A DNA stretch of 64,000 bases. Origin: Acanthosoma haemorrhoidale (lineage: Eukaryota > Arthropoda > Insecta > Hemiptera > Acanthosomatidae). Both the position numbers and the translations under genes were made by a program. Numbering within the stretch: the first letter of the stretch is position 1; every line of letters begins with the position of its first letter. Shown one piece after another: positions 1 to 12,430 of this stretch. The notes under the pieces were generated by a model, which ran no database searches, had not been told where the DNA came from, and was given only the letters and a program-made list of their open reading frames with translations. The DNA is taken from the NCBI GenBank assembly GCA_930367205.1, contig OV884014.1, positions 115,513,768-115,577,767 of the forward strand, in the 5' to 3' direction.

Positions 1-536
1 TTTACTTAAAGAATATGTGATTTGGTTGACTTTTTCCCTCTGGCCTCTTGTCCCTTAACGTTATTTAAGAACTTTAATCTACATTCCCCATCGTCGGGGG
101 TTGAACACAAAACACCTCCCCACGTGACACCATTCCTGAAATCCGTACAAAACAGTGACGGTGGAATTAAACTACTTAAACCACCACCAGATCCTCAAAA
201 GAGGGCAAATTCGACTATTTAGGCTTATTACATGGGAAAATTATACCGTTATTCATCAACAGCAATATCTGACCACAGATTTACCGACGAGCACTTTCAA
301 CAGCTCAACAACAACAACAAAACATAACACCAGAAACACAAATAAATCCTTGCTGGTGATCTGAAAATCTTTCAAATTATATCATTATCAAATTAAACCT
401 AATAAAACCATACAGCGATAACCAATATTCCCCTCTGATGAATATAGACAAGGAAAACTAACAATATCAAAAATTAACTAAGTCATTTTGGTTCGAGATC
501 ACATGCCACCTGGTTGTAGAGTGAAGATGACAAAAG

Positions 537-908
537 CTACTCGAGGTCCGAGTCAGCTACTTTGAAGCCATCTCGTTGTAACGTTATATTAACGTTATTA
601 TAGAACTTGAACGTGGTGTCAAGCGGTCGTGTTCTGAGCCGCATCAACGAGAAGTAAGGAACATTGTTGGCAGAGGTGATAGACCAGGTAAGGAAATTTT
701 CTTTCTCTATTTCCCCGGTGTGGCAATTCATATTATACAGTCCATTTGTACAGTCTAAATAGCCTGGTGTTGGGAGTGAACAATGTTTAATTGATTCTAA
801 AGCAATTAAGGGCCCACCCAGGCGCGAGCACGACACATGAGGATTTGACTTGAAAAGTCCATTTGTACAGGCTAAATTCCCCGGTGTTGGGTGTTTTGGC
901 ATGTACAA
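537..908 (-). other. Unidentified 123-codon open frame with an internal repeat
   Basis: An uninterrupted reading frame of 123 codons that I do not recognise. It contains two copies of a unit, at about 740-777 and 857-894 (motif TPGxLxCTNGL in both), spaced 117 bp apart, which is exactly 39 codons. The second copy is therefore in the same frame. There is no signal peptide, membrane segment or known domain that I can see. It may be a relic of a repetitive element or chance coding; no splice sites or neighbours support a host gene. Confidence 0.2.
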
Positions 909-3240
909 GACATATTGTTAAATATTAAAATGAAATTTCCAATAATGCTACTGTTATTAATGAATAATAAAACTCACAAAGAGCGCATCCTGAAATGATA
1001 TTATTAGTTTGAGGTTGGGAATCTTTTTACATAGATCAAAAAGAGGTTTTTTTCACCTTCCCTCATTATTCAAGTACATACTAAATTCACGAAGACAGTA
1101 AGTGTACGATGCATAAATGCTTCTTTGGAAAGGAGGCGTAAGAGAATAAGAGGCAATGAATAGCTGAGAACGCTTCACTCATTCGCAGAAGATTGAACCC
1201 GCCATATCGTGCTGGAATGAGCGTACCAGCTCTTTTGGACCTACCGAGCATCGATCAAGTAAAATCAGGATTCCAATCAGGATCAAGTTAGTCAAACCAA
1301 GTAGCCTGCCTAATTTTCTCTGTTAGATCAAATATTTTTCTTATCATCATTTTTTCTTTCTTTGGTCATGTTAGTCACTGAAAATGGTATTTTCGTCAAA
1401 TAGAAAAAAAAAAAAAAAAAAAAACCACCAGAAAAAAAAAACAACCTATTTAGCCTACTTTTTATTTAGTTAAAACCTTTTATTATGATAATATTACAAT
1501 CTGCATCATTGAGCAATAATTAATGGTTTCCATGATTTCCATTTGTTCTTTGTCTGCAGATATTTTCGATCTAGCCTCTCACCATTTCACTACCGGATGC
1601 GTTTCTATAGGAGGTCACTGGGGAATTTTATAAATTTTAATAATAATCTAAATTTTAGATTGAGTTAGAATGAATTTCATTCAGTCAGGTGGGGTAACAA
1701 TTTTTTTTTTTTTTTTTTTCGAAACCAACAAATCGGAAAAGTATTTTCAAAGGAGGGGATTTCCAGTCGTAGTTCAGATGTCAGATCTGTCCTTTTTATT
1801 TTGAATAAATAAGAAGGCGTTGCTTTCGAAAATGTAAGCGAACATCAATCCGTGGATTGTAGGGTGAGCGTACGGGGGGCTGACGCAGAAACGGGTGAGG
1901 AGCTGAATTTAAACCGTGGTTGGAGATAGGAGCGAGTTAATTGGAGCCGGACAGGGCATCATGCCACTCACGTACAAAGCCTGCTCACAATCAGCCAGCT
2001 GATGAAATATGCAGATTGTAATGGCCGTTGCTATACCTGCCTCACATAATCAACTTGTGCCCGCATGAGGCTCGTCTGTCTGCAAGGATGTCATAGTGGA
2101 CAGGCGAGGAGTAGAGGGGAAGTTCCACTGAGGCCGATCAAGTGGCAAGGGACACATCTCAACTCAACTATCACACATAAGGCTAAAAAGAATCCAAACA
2201 ACACAATGTTACTGTCACCAAATACCACTAGTGTGATCGAGGGAAGGCACTCAACATGTCATCGGACATTCTGAATCACAGGCCTAGAACACTAGGCATT
2301 AAATATGTACACCGAGCCTCGTCCACTTATGAAACAAAACAGAATAATGATAACCGAAACAATCCATAAATGTAACATTATTAATAAAATGATAATGAAA
2401 ATTTAAAATGTATTACATTATATATTATACAAACACTTCGTCAGAGGAACTATTCAATCGTTGAGGTAAGTAATATCAATACCAATTATTTACAATCGCA
2501 AGGCCAGCCTTTGATCTGTGTGTCATTACCCTAATAAAACTATTTGCAATCCTACCTAACATAAACTGCAGGAAGGAATAGAGGCAAGTGAACCAATCTG
2601 CATTAAAACTAAATGTTAGCACAGCCGAAGAGTTAGCCAAGACTCAAAAGACGTGACTAGATCAAGAAGACGAGTGGATTATGTTGAATGGGTCGAGAGG
2701 GCTAAGACCAAACGAATAGTATATTCTTTTTATATACTATATTCTTATAATATAGTATACACTATATAATAGTATATTCTTACTCCCCCTGAACTGCTTT
2801 TATTTGTTGTAGGATAGATTTTGCTAAGCAGGATTACGGGTCCTTTTTCGGGAGCTATCAGTTCTTACCACCTTGTTTTATTTACGTCAGTATAACAAAT
2901 AATTTGATACCCGACGCAATAAGATGGAAAACCTTTTATTTTATTTATATTAGTAAGTAAAAACACCGTTCGAGCTAAAACGTGTTAATGCCTAATAACA
3001 ATATAATTAGTAATTATAGTTTGAAAAATCATAACACAAATTACATATTGTTTATCAAAACTTCTTTAACCTTTGAGTTTTCCCCTATGAACTTAAAGAT
3101 TAAAGACGTTTTGATATTAGGATGTATGTTATGTTAACATTTAGAAGCCAATAACATTTTTTTTTTCTGTCAACTAGACATACTTGTTATTCTTAGGACG
3201 GAATAATGTAATTTTAAAAAAAAATTAGAAGAGACAGGCA
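909..3240. other. Intergenic, AT-rich, no gene seen
   Basis: No supported gene. It contains A and T tracts (about 1404-1440 and 1700-1719). A stretch at about 1476-1525 resembles the 3' UTR tail of the LINE at 3885-4990. An AT palindrome lies around 2720-2775. The more GC-balanced part, 1850-2280, has open frames only up to 69 codons with no recognisable domain. Confidence 0.5.
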
Positions 3241-3378
3241 AACAGGTGGACAGATAGTCAATCATAGGGTTTCTAGCTTGCTAAAAACAGGTGGACAGAT
3301 AGTCAATCATAGGGTTTCTAGCTTGCTAAAAACAGGTGGACAGATAGTCAATCATAGGGTTTCTAGCTTGCTAAAAAT
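3241..3378. repeat. Tandem repeat, 45-bp unit, three copies
   Basis: Three consecutive copies of a 45-bp unit starting at 3241, 3286 and 3331 (each begins AACAGGTGGACAGATAG). They are identical by eye, which indicates recent expansion. The array lies in non-coding DNA just upstream of a LINE relic on the other strand. Confidence 0.93.
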
Positions 3379-3884
3379 AGAATTGAAACTCTAAAAATAG
3401 GGAAGCCACCGCTCTCAGATAATGAGACTGTTTGTAATACAAAGTACAGTCAATTTAAAATGCTTGTTCTGCCTAAGAGGATTGCCCTACACTGATTATT
3501 CATGAAGGGCGAGATTGAGGACAGCTAGCTGGTACACTTAAAGGGCGCCAATATAAACAAGAGGCCAGTGCAAATAGCCAAAGGAGGCAGCCAGCGAGGG
3601 ATAAGGGAGAGGGCAGGCTGACTCAATCCGACCAGCGGAAAATTGCAACAAAGGGAGGGGGGCCATAAAAATGATAATTCGGCCCCGACACCCTTCCCAT
3701 TCTGATGCTAAGGGCCTTATCTACTGTTCGGGCATTAACTTCGAATTACCGAGCGACCCTCTGCCCTCGCCGGCAAGGGCGCGGCTGTACTCTACCGAGT
3801 ATTCATGTCCGATTACTCTCTAATGTGTGGTTCGGCGAACGCATCACCACAGGCGCTCCAGTACATTCAGGTTCCAATTTGAAA

Positions 3885-4990
3885 ACCTTTGTTGTGATAA
3901 AATTACAATCTGCCCTATTGGGCAATAAGTATAAGCATAAGCGGCGTCACTGGATACGAACCTGTGGAGGCTGGCAAAGAGCGCGAGAGCCACATACGCT
4001 CAGGACATGATTGGAGAAACTGGCCATTGCCAGGACTCCCACTGTTACGCATTTATAGCAGGTCGCGAGGCCTCTGCTGTTTTAGTCTTCGAGAATGATT
4101 GCAGGGATGAGGGATGCAGTACAATGACTGTGCTAGGGGATCAGGGTGGTTGGATAGGTTTCAATGGAATTTCATGAACTTTGAAGGGAGGAGTTCAAGA
4201 ATTTAGGGTATATTAAGATAGATCATTATGAAGGGTTTTGTTGGTGACGTAATAAGGGGCATTTACTATTGTTCTCAGGACTTCTGAATGAAAGGATTGG
4301 ATGCGCTTCATGTTCGACTTTTTCGCTGTCCCCCATCGCTCTATTCCGTATGTTCAGATTGGCTTAAGTATTACTTTGTAAATTAGTAATTTGTTTACTT
4401 TTGAGAGATGGGATGTCCTTTGAAGTAGTCTGTACAGTTGTCCAAAGCGTCTGTTTAGTTCTTGTCTTTTTAGCCTAGTATGTGGGTCCCATATCAGCCT
4501 TTTGTCGAGATGGAAGCCTAAATACCATACTATTTCAGATGCAGAAAGAGGAATGGATTTAAAAAAACTAGTGAACAGTTGAAGGTGGTATATCGGGGTC
4601 TAGGTGGGATGAATAGACTGCAGTGTCATCTGGAAATGTGGCCAAGAAGGTATTGGGAGTAGAGGGGACATCAGCGGTGTGCAGGTTATAGAGGATGGGA
4701 CCCAGGACGCTGCCCTGCGGAACTCCTGCTTTTATGGGATAGCAGTTAAAATAGTCTAAACCACAGTGGACTTGTAAGAAGCTGTTTCAAAAATAGGACT
4801 GTAGGATTAGGAAAAGGGTCTGTGAAATATCTTTTGAGCTTGTAATGCAAACATGCGTGCCAAACCGTGTCAAAAGCGTGTGCCAAGTCCAGAAAGGGAG
4901 CAGTGCAATACTGTTTGGTTTCAAGGGCTGAGGATATGTGATCGACAACGCGAAGGCCTTGTTGGTTGAGAATGTTGAAATGTACGTTAT
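3885..4990 (-). pseudogene. Jockey-like LINE, degraded ORF2 reverse transcriptase and 3' tail
   Basis: Relic of a non-LTR retrotransposon, reading on the minus strand. In order it shows reverse-transcriptase motif A (FLDLAHAFDTVWH, about 4850-4890), motif B with [14 protein letters not shown] (about 4690-4720), motif C as [10 protein letters not shown] (about 4640), the thumb region (WGTAKKSNMKRIQSF, about 4290-4340) and the C-terminal SNHPDPLAQ-type tail (about 4110-4160). The usual FADD is FPDD here, and stops and frameshifts break the frame, so it is dead. The 3' UTR runs to about 3885. The 5' half (ORF1 and endonuclease) is missing, as expected for target-primed insertions. Close relatives lie at 5870-6000, 10150-10530 and 62880-63140. 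Confidence 0.85.
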
Positions 4991-5319
4991 TTGCAATTTA
5001 ATTCTAGATGCCGTTCTTCAAAACTAAAACCATTGTAAGAAGATAAAACAACGCATTGTAAGAAGATTGTAGAGCATAACTAAATTTTTATATTTAAATT
5101 AGGTTGGATAGAGATTTTTAGATATGTGAGTATTTTGCTACATTGTGGCCCTGACCTGCCTCACTAAAAGCCTGCCAGAGTGTGACTAGGATTAAATCCA
5201 TAAAAAACTCCTGTACGGCCCCCGCGTTTGGAGTAGTGGGGGGGAGGACGTGTACGCTGAGAATAAATGATGATCACTTTTGAGAAAAATATGAAAAAGA
5301 GCGAGTGAATGGTGGCTAG

Positions 5320-5328
5320 AGAGAGAGG

Positions 5329-5365
<37 letters not shown>

Positions 5366-5385
5366 AGGGAGAGAGAGAGAGTGTG
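5320..5385. repeat. GA microsatellite
   Basis: Impure (GA)n tract with GGGA interruptions, part of the purine-rich strand between two LINE fragments. Any open frame through it is low-complexity and is not a gene. Confidence 0.9.
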
Positions 5386-5699
5386 CTGTGAACAAAGAGC
5401 GGACTAGTAAACAATATATTAGGCCGGTGGAGCGCCATTGTCCCGGATTCATACATATTCATCAAAAGACAATTAATCAGAGCCGGTGGCTAAGCTGGGA
5501 GGCAGTTATTACTGCGGGCACCCTAATACCACCGTCGGTCCCCGGTATAGTTTATTCAGGGCCACAATGGCTTCCACATCCCTCTCTCTCTCTCTAGTGA
5601 CTATGTACCGACTGTCTTAGTCACCACGGTCCTCCTATCAGGGCAGGAGTACCTCAGCAACAGTAGCAGTGTAGCAACTTGGGCAAAAGTGTGTATATT

Positions 5700-5860
5700 T
5701 TAATAAAACAAAAGTGTCCATTAGTTCGCAATAAGTATATGCATAATCTGCGTCACCGGATACCGGCCAGTGGAGGCTGACGAAGAGCGCGAGAGCCACA
5801 GACGCTCAGGACATAATTGGAGAAACTGTCAGGACTCCCGCTGTCACGTATTTACACCAC
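5700..5860 (-). mobile_element. Jockey-like LINE 3' tail fragment
   Basis: About 160 bp similar to the extreme 3' end of the LINE at 3885-4990: the cluster ending GAGAGCCACAGACGCTCAGG and the AT-rich UTR beyond it. It is truncated and ends against a plus-strand piece of the same family (5870-6000), so two insertions or a rearrangement meet here. Confidence 0.65.
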
Positions 5861-5869
5861 GGTCACAAG

Positions 5870-6000
5870 GCCACTACCGATGATGTCCCCTCTACTCCCA
5901 ATATCTTCTTGGCCATATTTCGAGATGACACTGCAGTGTTGTCATCCCACCCAGACCCTGATACAGCACTCCATAACCTTCAACTGTCCGTTGCGATGAA
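5870..6000 (+). pseudogene. Jockey-like LINE reverse-transcriptase fragment
   Basis: A short plus-strand piece encoding the motif C neighbourhood, with DDVPSTPNIFLAIF followed by RDDTAV. It matches the minus-strand copy at about 4600-4700. The catalytic FADD is altered to FRDD and the rest of the enzyme is absent. Confidence 0.7.
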
Positions 6001-6070
6001 TGACTTTTCTTTGAAAATTCATACGGATACATCTGCCCGTGTATCGATACACTAATCTATCTGACACGTA

Positions 6071-6077
<7 letters not shown>

Positions 6078-6117
<40 letters not shown>
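6078..6117. repeat. GA microsatellite
   Basis: Pure (GA)n tract of about 20 units in AT-rich DNA. Confidence 0.93.
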
Positions 6118-6118
<1 letters not shown>

Positions 6119-6159
6119 TTTACCGCATTTAAATTTATTAAGTCGACTGTTCATCACAC

Positions 6160-7350
6160 TGTTTCACGCACCAGTACATTAGTTCGTTCAGATAAATGTA
6201 TTTTCTAATTTATTTAAAAAAAATATATATATAGTACAAACTTTACTTAATTGTTGTAAAAAGAGTGCTTACATGGATACATATATTAAAATATCAAGTA
6301 AATTAATGTTTCCATGATTTCACACTTTTGTTTCATAATTCTGAAATACGATAGCTAATGTCAGCTTAAATATTTTTTTGTCAATAGTGTGGTTCTTTCA
6401 AAAAAATAAAACTTGTATCGCAAAATCATAAGCCAAAGGAACATCCAGCAATTAACCGTAAGTATTTCTGATAGAGTAAGTATTAACATTTTCTTTAAGT
6501 TATATTCGGTGGTACTAATGAGCCCTATGGCTGCAAGTAGTCTATATAGAAAACGTCCTTCCTCTGTCCATCGCTACTTAAATTTGACATAAAATTCGGG
6601 CTTGTGATCGGTAACAAATTTGCTTTTACACATAAGTTAGAAATGCGTGTAATTTGCAAACGAACCTCACCTTTTGTGTAGGTCGGCCATACAGCTCACT
6701 AGCACCTTCTTGTCTTTCACTATATCATTTCCTTTAGTCCGAAAAGTCACTGTATCCTCAAATGTTAATATAATGAAATAATAAGAGAGGTTTCTAGTCC
6801 TCTAGTGTAAGATTTACTAGGAGCTATTAGTACATATACCAAGATTCGCCCGAATCAAGTATATATATACATATAGCTCCTTCGCCAAAAATAGTTAGAG
6901 GCTATAGAATATTAATTCCCAATTAATTAATTTTGAGTGTAGTTTTTATAATATAGAAATGTTTCATAATCAACGAGACTGTGACTTACTTGATTTAAAA
7001 GGATTGCACAAATGTTATTACAACTAATATAAGGTTTTATTGTCTATCGTTGGTTCCTATAGAGTATATTTCTATATATTAGGGGTTTCACTAATTATTA
7101 ACAAAGAGAGTGGTTTTCGTAGGGCTCCAGTCTCTGCAGGTTGCATCAGCTCCTTGCATAGTGCGGGGCGATACCTTTCCACTATAAGCAAAAAGGTAAC
7201 GAAGCCTTGGTCAGGACCTCCTGGGTGGCTTTGGAACACTGGCCAAACAGACAGACGAACGACATATATTTATGGCAACGATGTTTTCCACAAAACTCGA
7301 AACCAGAAATATTCCACCAAGCGCCATGTTTGAGAAAAATGAAACCTGAT
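6160..7350. other. AT-rich intergenic stretch, nothing recognised
   Basis: No coding or RNA gene that I can support. Open frames are short and lack splice or domain support. A few (TA)n runs occur near 6855-6885. Confidence 0.45.
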
Positions 7351-7354
7351 TTAA

Positions 7355-7488
7355 TATGTTATGCCGAATACAACAGGAACAAAACAAGGCACGTTGAACC
7401 CTACCCTCTGCACTTCACGTAAAATCAACAAGTCTATTTAATAAATCCTGCAGAACACTGTTCTACAAGTCATTCTTCAACATCTCAC
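7355..7488. repeat. Dispersed repeat shared with 60880-61020
   Basis: This segment and 60880-61020 share an imperfect similarity in the same orientation: an ATTGAACCCTA-like stretch, then CTCTGCACTT/CTCTGTACTT, then CTGCAGAA and AGAACACTG. It is probably an old dispersed element of unknown class; no ends are visible. Confidence 0.5.
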
Positions 7489-7491
7489 CCA

Positions 7492-7734
<243 letters not shown>

Positions 7735-7739
7735 AAAGG

Positions 7740-10140
7740 CTGGAGAGGCCACTCTCACCTTCCATAAAAGTGACATGTCCAGCCAGATTGTACACCTGGA
7801 AGGACTGATAATAAGCTGGGCCTAGTGTGTACGTTTCATACTCGCCGTGATGTTTGTACTGGAGTTAAGTAGAAGCGTGTCTCTTGTAAGGGATCTATGT
7901 TTTTTTTATCTCATAGAAATATTATTAAATCATTAGTCCTTAGACACGTGATGTTTAAGTAAAGCCTGATTGACATGAATATGTATTTTATATACCAATT
8001 GATTTTTAAAATGTTTCAATTTTCACATTTGATATTTTAGTATATTTTTGGTTTTATGAGTTTTGACTATGTTTGATACGTGTGAGTGTATGTATGTATG
8101 TAAATAGAGTAAACAGTATGTTTTTATTAGCTAAGATTTTATTATATTATTTTAAAGGTATTTTTTCCAGCAGTTTTTCTGATAATTTCTGTTTGATGTT
8201 ATAGCACTTGATAACAATAGATAGATAGCAGCGTGGACTGTTAAAAGCACTTGTGCGTTTGATAAATTATTGATTTGTCTGCAGACATTGTTGTTGATGA
8301 GTCAGTTAATTAATCAGATCAATGATTAATTAATAGTTGGATTAATGATAGGCAGTCATTTTTATAAAAAAAAAATTAGGCTTACCACTCAAATATCCAT
8401 TAAGAAAATGTAATTTAATTAATAATAAGATGGGAAAATCCTCATTGGTTATAGGTGTTTGCTAAGATAATGCTTTGAAGAGCCCGGGGGTGCAAAGAAG
8501 AAGGGGGTAAAAACGAGGTGGGGCAAACAAAGGCTTAGCTATACCCCCGGGGGAAGGTGTTCGGTAAACAATTTTTAACTCTCCTTACACCGAATTGATT
8601 AAACGGGCACTTTCTACGGATAAGAATTACTTTTAAAATGATTTGTATACAATTTCATCAACTTTTTCACCTTATATGATTGAATATAATAAAACAATAT
8701 AAGTAATTATAATTATTACAAACTATTCAAAAATAGGAACGGTAGGTGCCGACACATTTATTCTTTATTCTGAGACACCATGTCTCCTATGAATAATAAT
8801 ATATATGCACAGACAAATAAATCCAAAAAATAAAGGTTATGTCTTAAAATAAAAAAATCCAAGAATTTGTTTAAATACAAAATAAGAAGAAAAAAAAGGG
8901 AGACATAATAATAAAATAAATATTAGTGTTTATTCTTTTGTAAGGTTGCACCTTTGAACAGAAAAGTTGATTTAGGATTTTCGGTGTTATTTTTTAGCAC
9001 TTGATAAAGCCCTAGTGCGTTAAATAAACAGAATGTTTTGGTAGACACATTCGCAGCTGTGTGACTTTTGTTTCAACATTTTGATTGCTTTGTTGTCACT
9101 TCGCTATTTCAGGGACCGAAATGTTTGGAAAAATAAAAATCAATCATTTTAGTTTAGGCACGTAACCACATCGGATCGTCTCTTCATATTCCTTCACTCC
9201 GACCTACAACCATTATTTCCTTTATAAATATTTTTTTTTTTTAAATTCAACTTTAAGTTCGTAATTTATGTAGACATTAACAATTATCTTATTACATCAA
9301 TACACATATTTTCCTAGAAAATAGTTGCTAGTTCATTTGATATTTTTTGAATTTATGTAGAATTTGTAATTTTTTTTTTTTTAAGTTTCCGTTACATTGA
9401 CTGTTGCCAATTATCCTCAAAATGTTGTTGAGATGATTAATCTTTCAAAATTTACTTATATCATGGACTTGCAGTAGGCATAAAAAATTAAGAAGAATTA
9501 TGTTTCAGTAGATTAAACGTTGAGCAATATTCCTCTCTTCGTCGTTCAAAACTTAAAAATGACTTCCATCGGAGCTTTCACAAGATACGTTTTCGCAGGA
9601 ATTGCCCGGAAGTGAACGGTTGTGACGTCAGGTTACTGCACGCGATAACGGAACTCGTAATATTTTCTCGTTATGATCTCATTATCATATTAGACTTCGG
9701 CCAGACGAACTAATGGAATGTTAGCCTTTCAACAATCTTAAATTCATCCATTCTTTCCATCATTTACCTTCTGAGAAAATGTACATATATAATAAGATTA
9801 TCCGTTGATGTAGGTAATCTTTTTCCTGTGAACAAAGAATCAATTGCTTCTCTCTGTGAACGAAAAAAACAACAACATTTTAATCCTTTATTTCAAATAT
9901 TCAAATCTTTTATTGCTCACTTTAACTAACACAACTCAAAATTTCATTTTACACTTTACCAATCTCTCCATAATATCTCGTCATGACATTCAATTGTCTG
10001 CTGTTACAGCCCAGGTCATCCGACCTTGGCGGATAAAATTAAGGAAAACGTTTTTTTCTATTTAATCTGGTTTCCATATTCAACATAAGCTAGTTCGCCT
10101 ACAATTAATCCACACTCCTTGCTATGCTAATCGAATTGTT
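7740..10140. other. AT-rich intergenic stretch, no gene seen
   Basis: No recognisable gene. A pair of 9-bp inverted arms, CCCGGGGGT at 8483-8491 and ACCCCCGGG at 8543-8551, stands out in the AT-rich background. Poly-A and poly-T tracts at about 8360, 8890, 9230 and 9370 look like decayed retroelement tails. Confidence 0.45.
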
Positions 10141-10149
10141 TTTATTTTA

Positions 10150-10540
10150 GTCGTAACCAATCTGGACATACGGAATAGAGCTATGGGGGACAGCAAAAAA
10201 GTCAAACATCAAGCTTAATCCTTGCAATCAAAAGTCTATAGCAACAAAACCCTTCATAACGATCTTATTATACCCTACATTCTTGTACTCATCCCTTCCA
10301 AGTCCGTGAAATTTCATAGTAACTTATCCAACCACCCTAATCCCCAAGCACAGTCATTGCACTACACCACTCATCCCGATAATCCTCCTCGGAGACTGAA
10401 ACGGGAGTGGCCTCGTGACTATAAATGCGTGACAGTCCTGGCATTGGCCAATTTCTCCAATCATGTCCTGAGCGTCTGTGGCTCTCGCGCTCTTGGTCAG
10501 CCTCCACTGGCTCTTATCCTCCGCGGCTGACGGAGGAGCG
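10150..10540 (+). pseudogene. Jockey-like LINE, ORF2 3' end
   Basis: Plus-strand fragment of the same family as 3885-4990. It encodes the thumb motif PIWTYGIELWGTAKKSNIK (about 10164-10220). In another frame it encodes the C-terminal tail NLSNHPNPQAQ with NPPRRLKREWP (about 10320-10415). The change of frame shows at least one frameshift, so it is inactive. A mariner relic adjoins its 3' end. Confidence 0.8.
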
Positions 10541-10554
10541 TGGTTGATCACTGA

Positions 10555-11065
10555 ATGATGGCCAACGTTCTCGTCGACCTTCTGAAGTTGATGATGACAA
10601 AATGAAAGCCATAATTGAATCGAATCGTCATATAACTGTGCGAGAGATTGCAAAACAGTTAAATGTATCACACACGACAATTTAAAATAATATAAGACGT
10701 CTTGGACTTGTTAAGAAGCTCAATATTTCTTCACACATCTTTAGGAACACGTACGAAAATATTAAGCTTGTTTGGGAAGTGATGTGGCATCCCCCATACA
10801 GTCCCGACCTTCCACCATCGGATTATCATTTATTTCGAAGTTTACAAAACTTCTTAAATGGTAAAAATTTCAGTAATAACGATGACCTCAAATCGCAATT
10901 GGTGTAGATTTTTGCTGATAAGGACCAGAAGTTCTATGAGCGCGGGATCATGAAGTTACCAGAAAGATGAAAAAAGGTCATCGAACAGAATGGAAGATAT
11001 TTTACTGATTAAAGTTCATTTTTTGTATAAAAAAAAATTGAGTTTTATTTCACACTAAAAAACCG
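10555..11065 (+). pseudogene. mariner transposase relic (lineage 1)
   Basis: Decayed Tc1/mariner transposase. Visible parts are GRPSEVDDDKMKAIIE, a helix-turn-helix stretch (REIAKQLNVSHTTI), RRLGLVKKL and the catalytic-core end HPPYSPDLPPSDYHLF with the third metal-binding Asp. The C-terminus ERWKKVIEQNGRYFTD is also present. In-frame stops (for example after HTTI and after SQLV) and a large internal deletion that removes the first two catalytic Asp regions make it inactive. It differs from the mariner lineage at 31441. The 5' end is missing. Confidence 0.85.
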
Positions 11066-11069
11066 AAAT

Positions 11070-12430
11070 TACTTTCTTGCCAACCTCAATTTATAGTTTA
11101 GACTTTGGATAGATGAAAATTAACTTTCTCTGCACATCTTGTAGACTAATTGTTGGAGATATGCTCTAGATTTAATAGCCTTATAATATAACTAGCCATG
11201 TTTCCTGAGGAATTCAGGTCGAACTTTGTGCATAGCAACTGCTGTTCGTCTTTCTCTGTGGGACATTAAACGTTTTACCCCAGCGATGACACGGCCACCA
11301 GCTACAAGAGGAGCCAGTAACAGACAACAGATTATGGTCGGCGGCCGCAGATGGGCCCCATAATGGAGCATGGCCCCATATGCTCCATATGTCCATATGC
11401 TACATGTGCGTTATGCATACATATTCATACAAGTGGGCGGGCCTACATCAATCCTCCTCTCGACTCCTCCGCTTCGCCACGGTGTGTCGCGCCAACAGGC
11501 CGATGTAAAACAGTGCCTGAGTCACCCCATTCATATTTGGTGTGCCACTTGGCGACCGACAAGCGATGTACGCGGCTACCTCTGTCACAAAAACTCAAGA
11601 CATATCCATACTAACTAAGTCCATGCGCATGCAGAGCACATATTTATGGGACAACCAAAAAAAAAAATCAAAGCTAGTGACAACACTACCTCAAGATTAT
11701 ATGTATCAAGAAAAAAAAATAAAGGAACCCCCGAATCTTGAAATCCTTGGACATGCAACACAAGACTTACCTGTTACTGTACGCCATATCATTCACTGGT
11801 TCTATTATTTATTGTCTGCATACAGTTGTGAATAAATAAGACAAAAAAACAAACTTCTAAATAGATTTTGTTGGAAAAAGCTCGATTTTCTTTACATTTC
11901 ATTCGTGAATTTGTTCATTCATAAAACCGTCAAACGACGTGTGAGTAAATGTTTCATTAAGAATCAGCCATAGGTTGATAAGATCATCTTTATCAAGTTT
12001 ATTAGCGGAAAACATTTACGACATACGAAACGAAAGTCTGCACCAGATACTAAGAAACACAAAAGAATAAAAAATATCTTGAATAATTGATTGTGAGGAA
12101 GGGTTGGAGATGCTACACAGGATAAGAGATTTAAGGAACTTAATTGGGGACATAAAAACATAAACTTAAAACTAGATCGATTAGCCTGGATTTCCATGTC
12201 TTAACACTCCAGCGCTAAATGCTTTCTACAATATACTCATAATAAACACTAACTATAACTTAAACATTAATCAAACATAAAATGGTGAGAATTATTACAG
12301 TCCATTGTTAGCCGTAAGTGTATCAATGAGTGTAAGATCGGGAAATCGGCTTTGACGGAAGTCTACAAATGAGCTCTGATGAGAAGAAAAGCTCTGTTCT
12401 TTTATCAATCTTCAAATTATGTACTCAACA
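11070..12430. other. Intergenic stretch with no supported gene
   Basis: 11210-11620 is less AT-rich and has overlapping open frames of 60-97 codons on both strands. None shows a domain, splice structure or homology that I recognise, so I do not call a gene. The rest is AT-rich. Confidence 0.4.

Noticed and set aside
5192..5452. Leucine/serine-rich minus-strand frame
   Set aside because: Caused by the GA tract at 5320-5385.
8483..8551. CCCGGGGGT / ACCCCCGGG inverted arms
   Set aside because: Only 9 bp long; too short to claim a structure or element.
11210..11620. Cluster of overlapping frames in a less AT-rich patch
   Set aside because: Frames overlap on both strands and none has recognisable motifs or splice sites.
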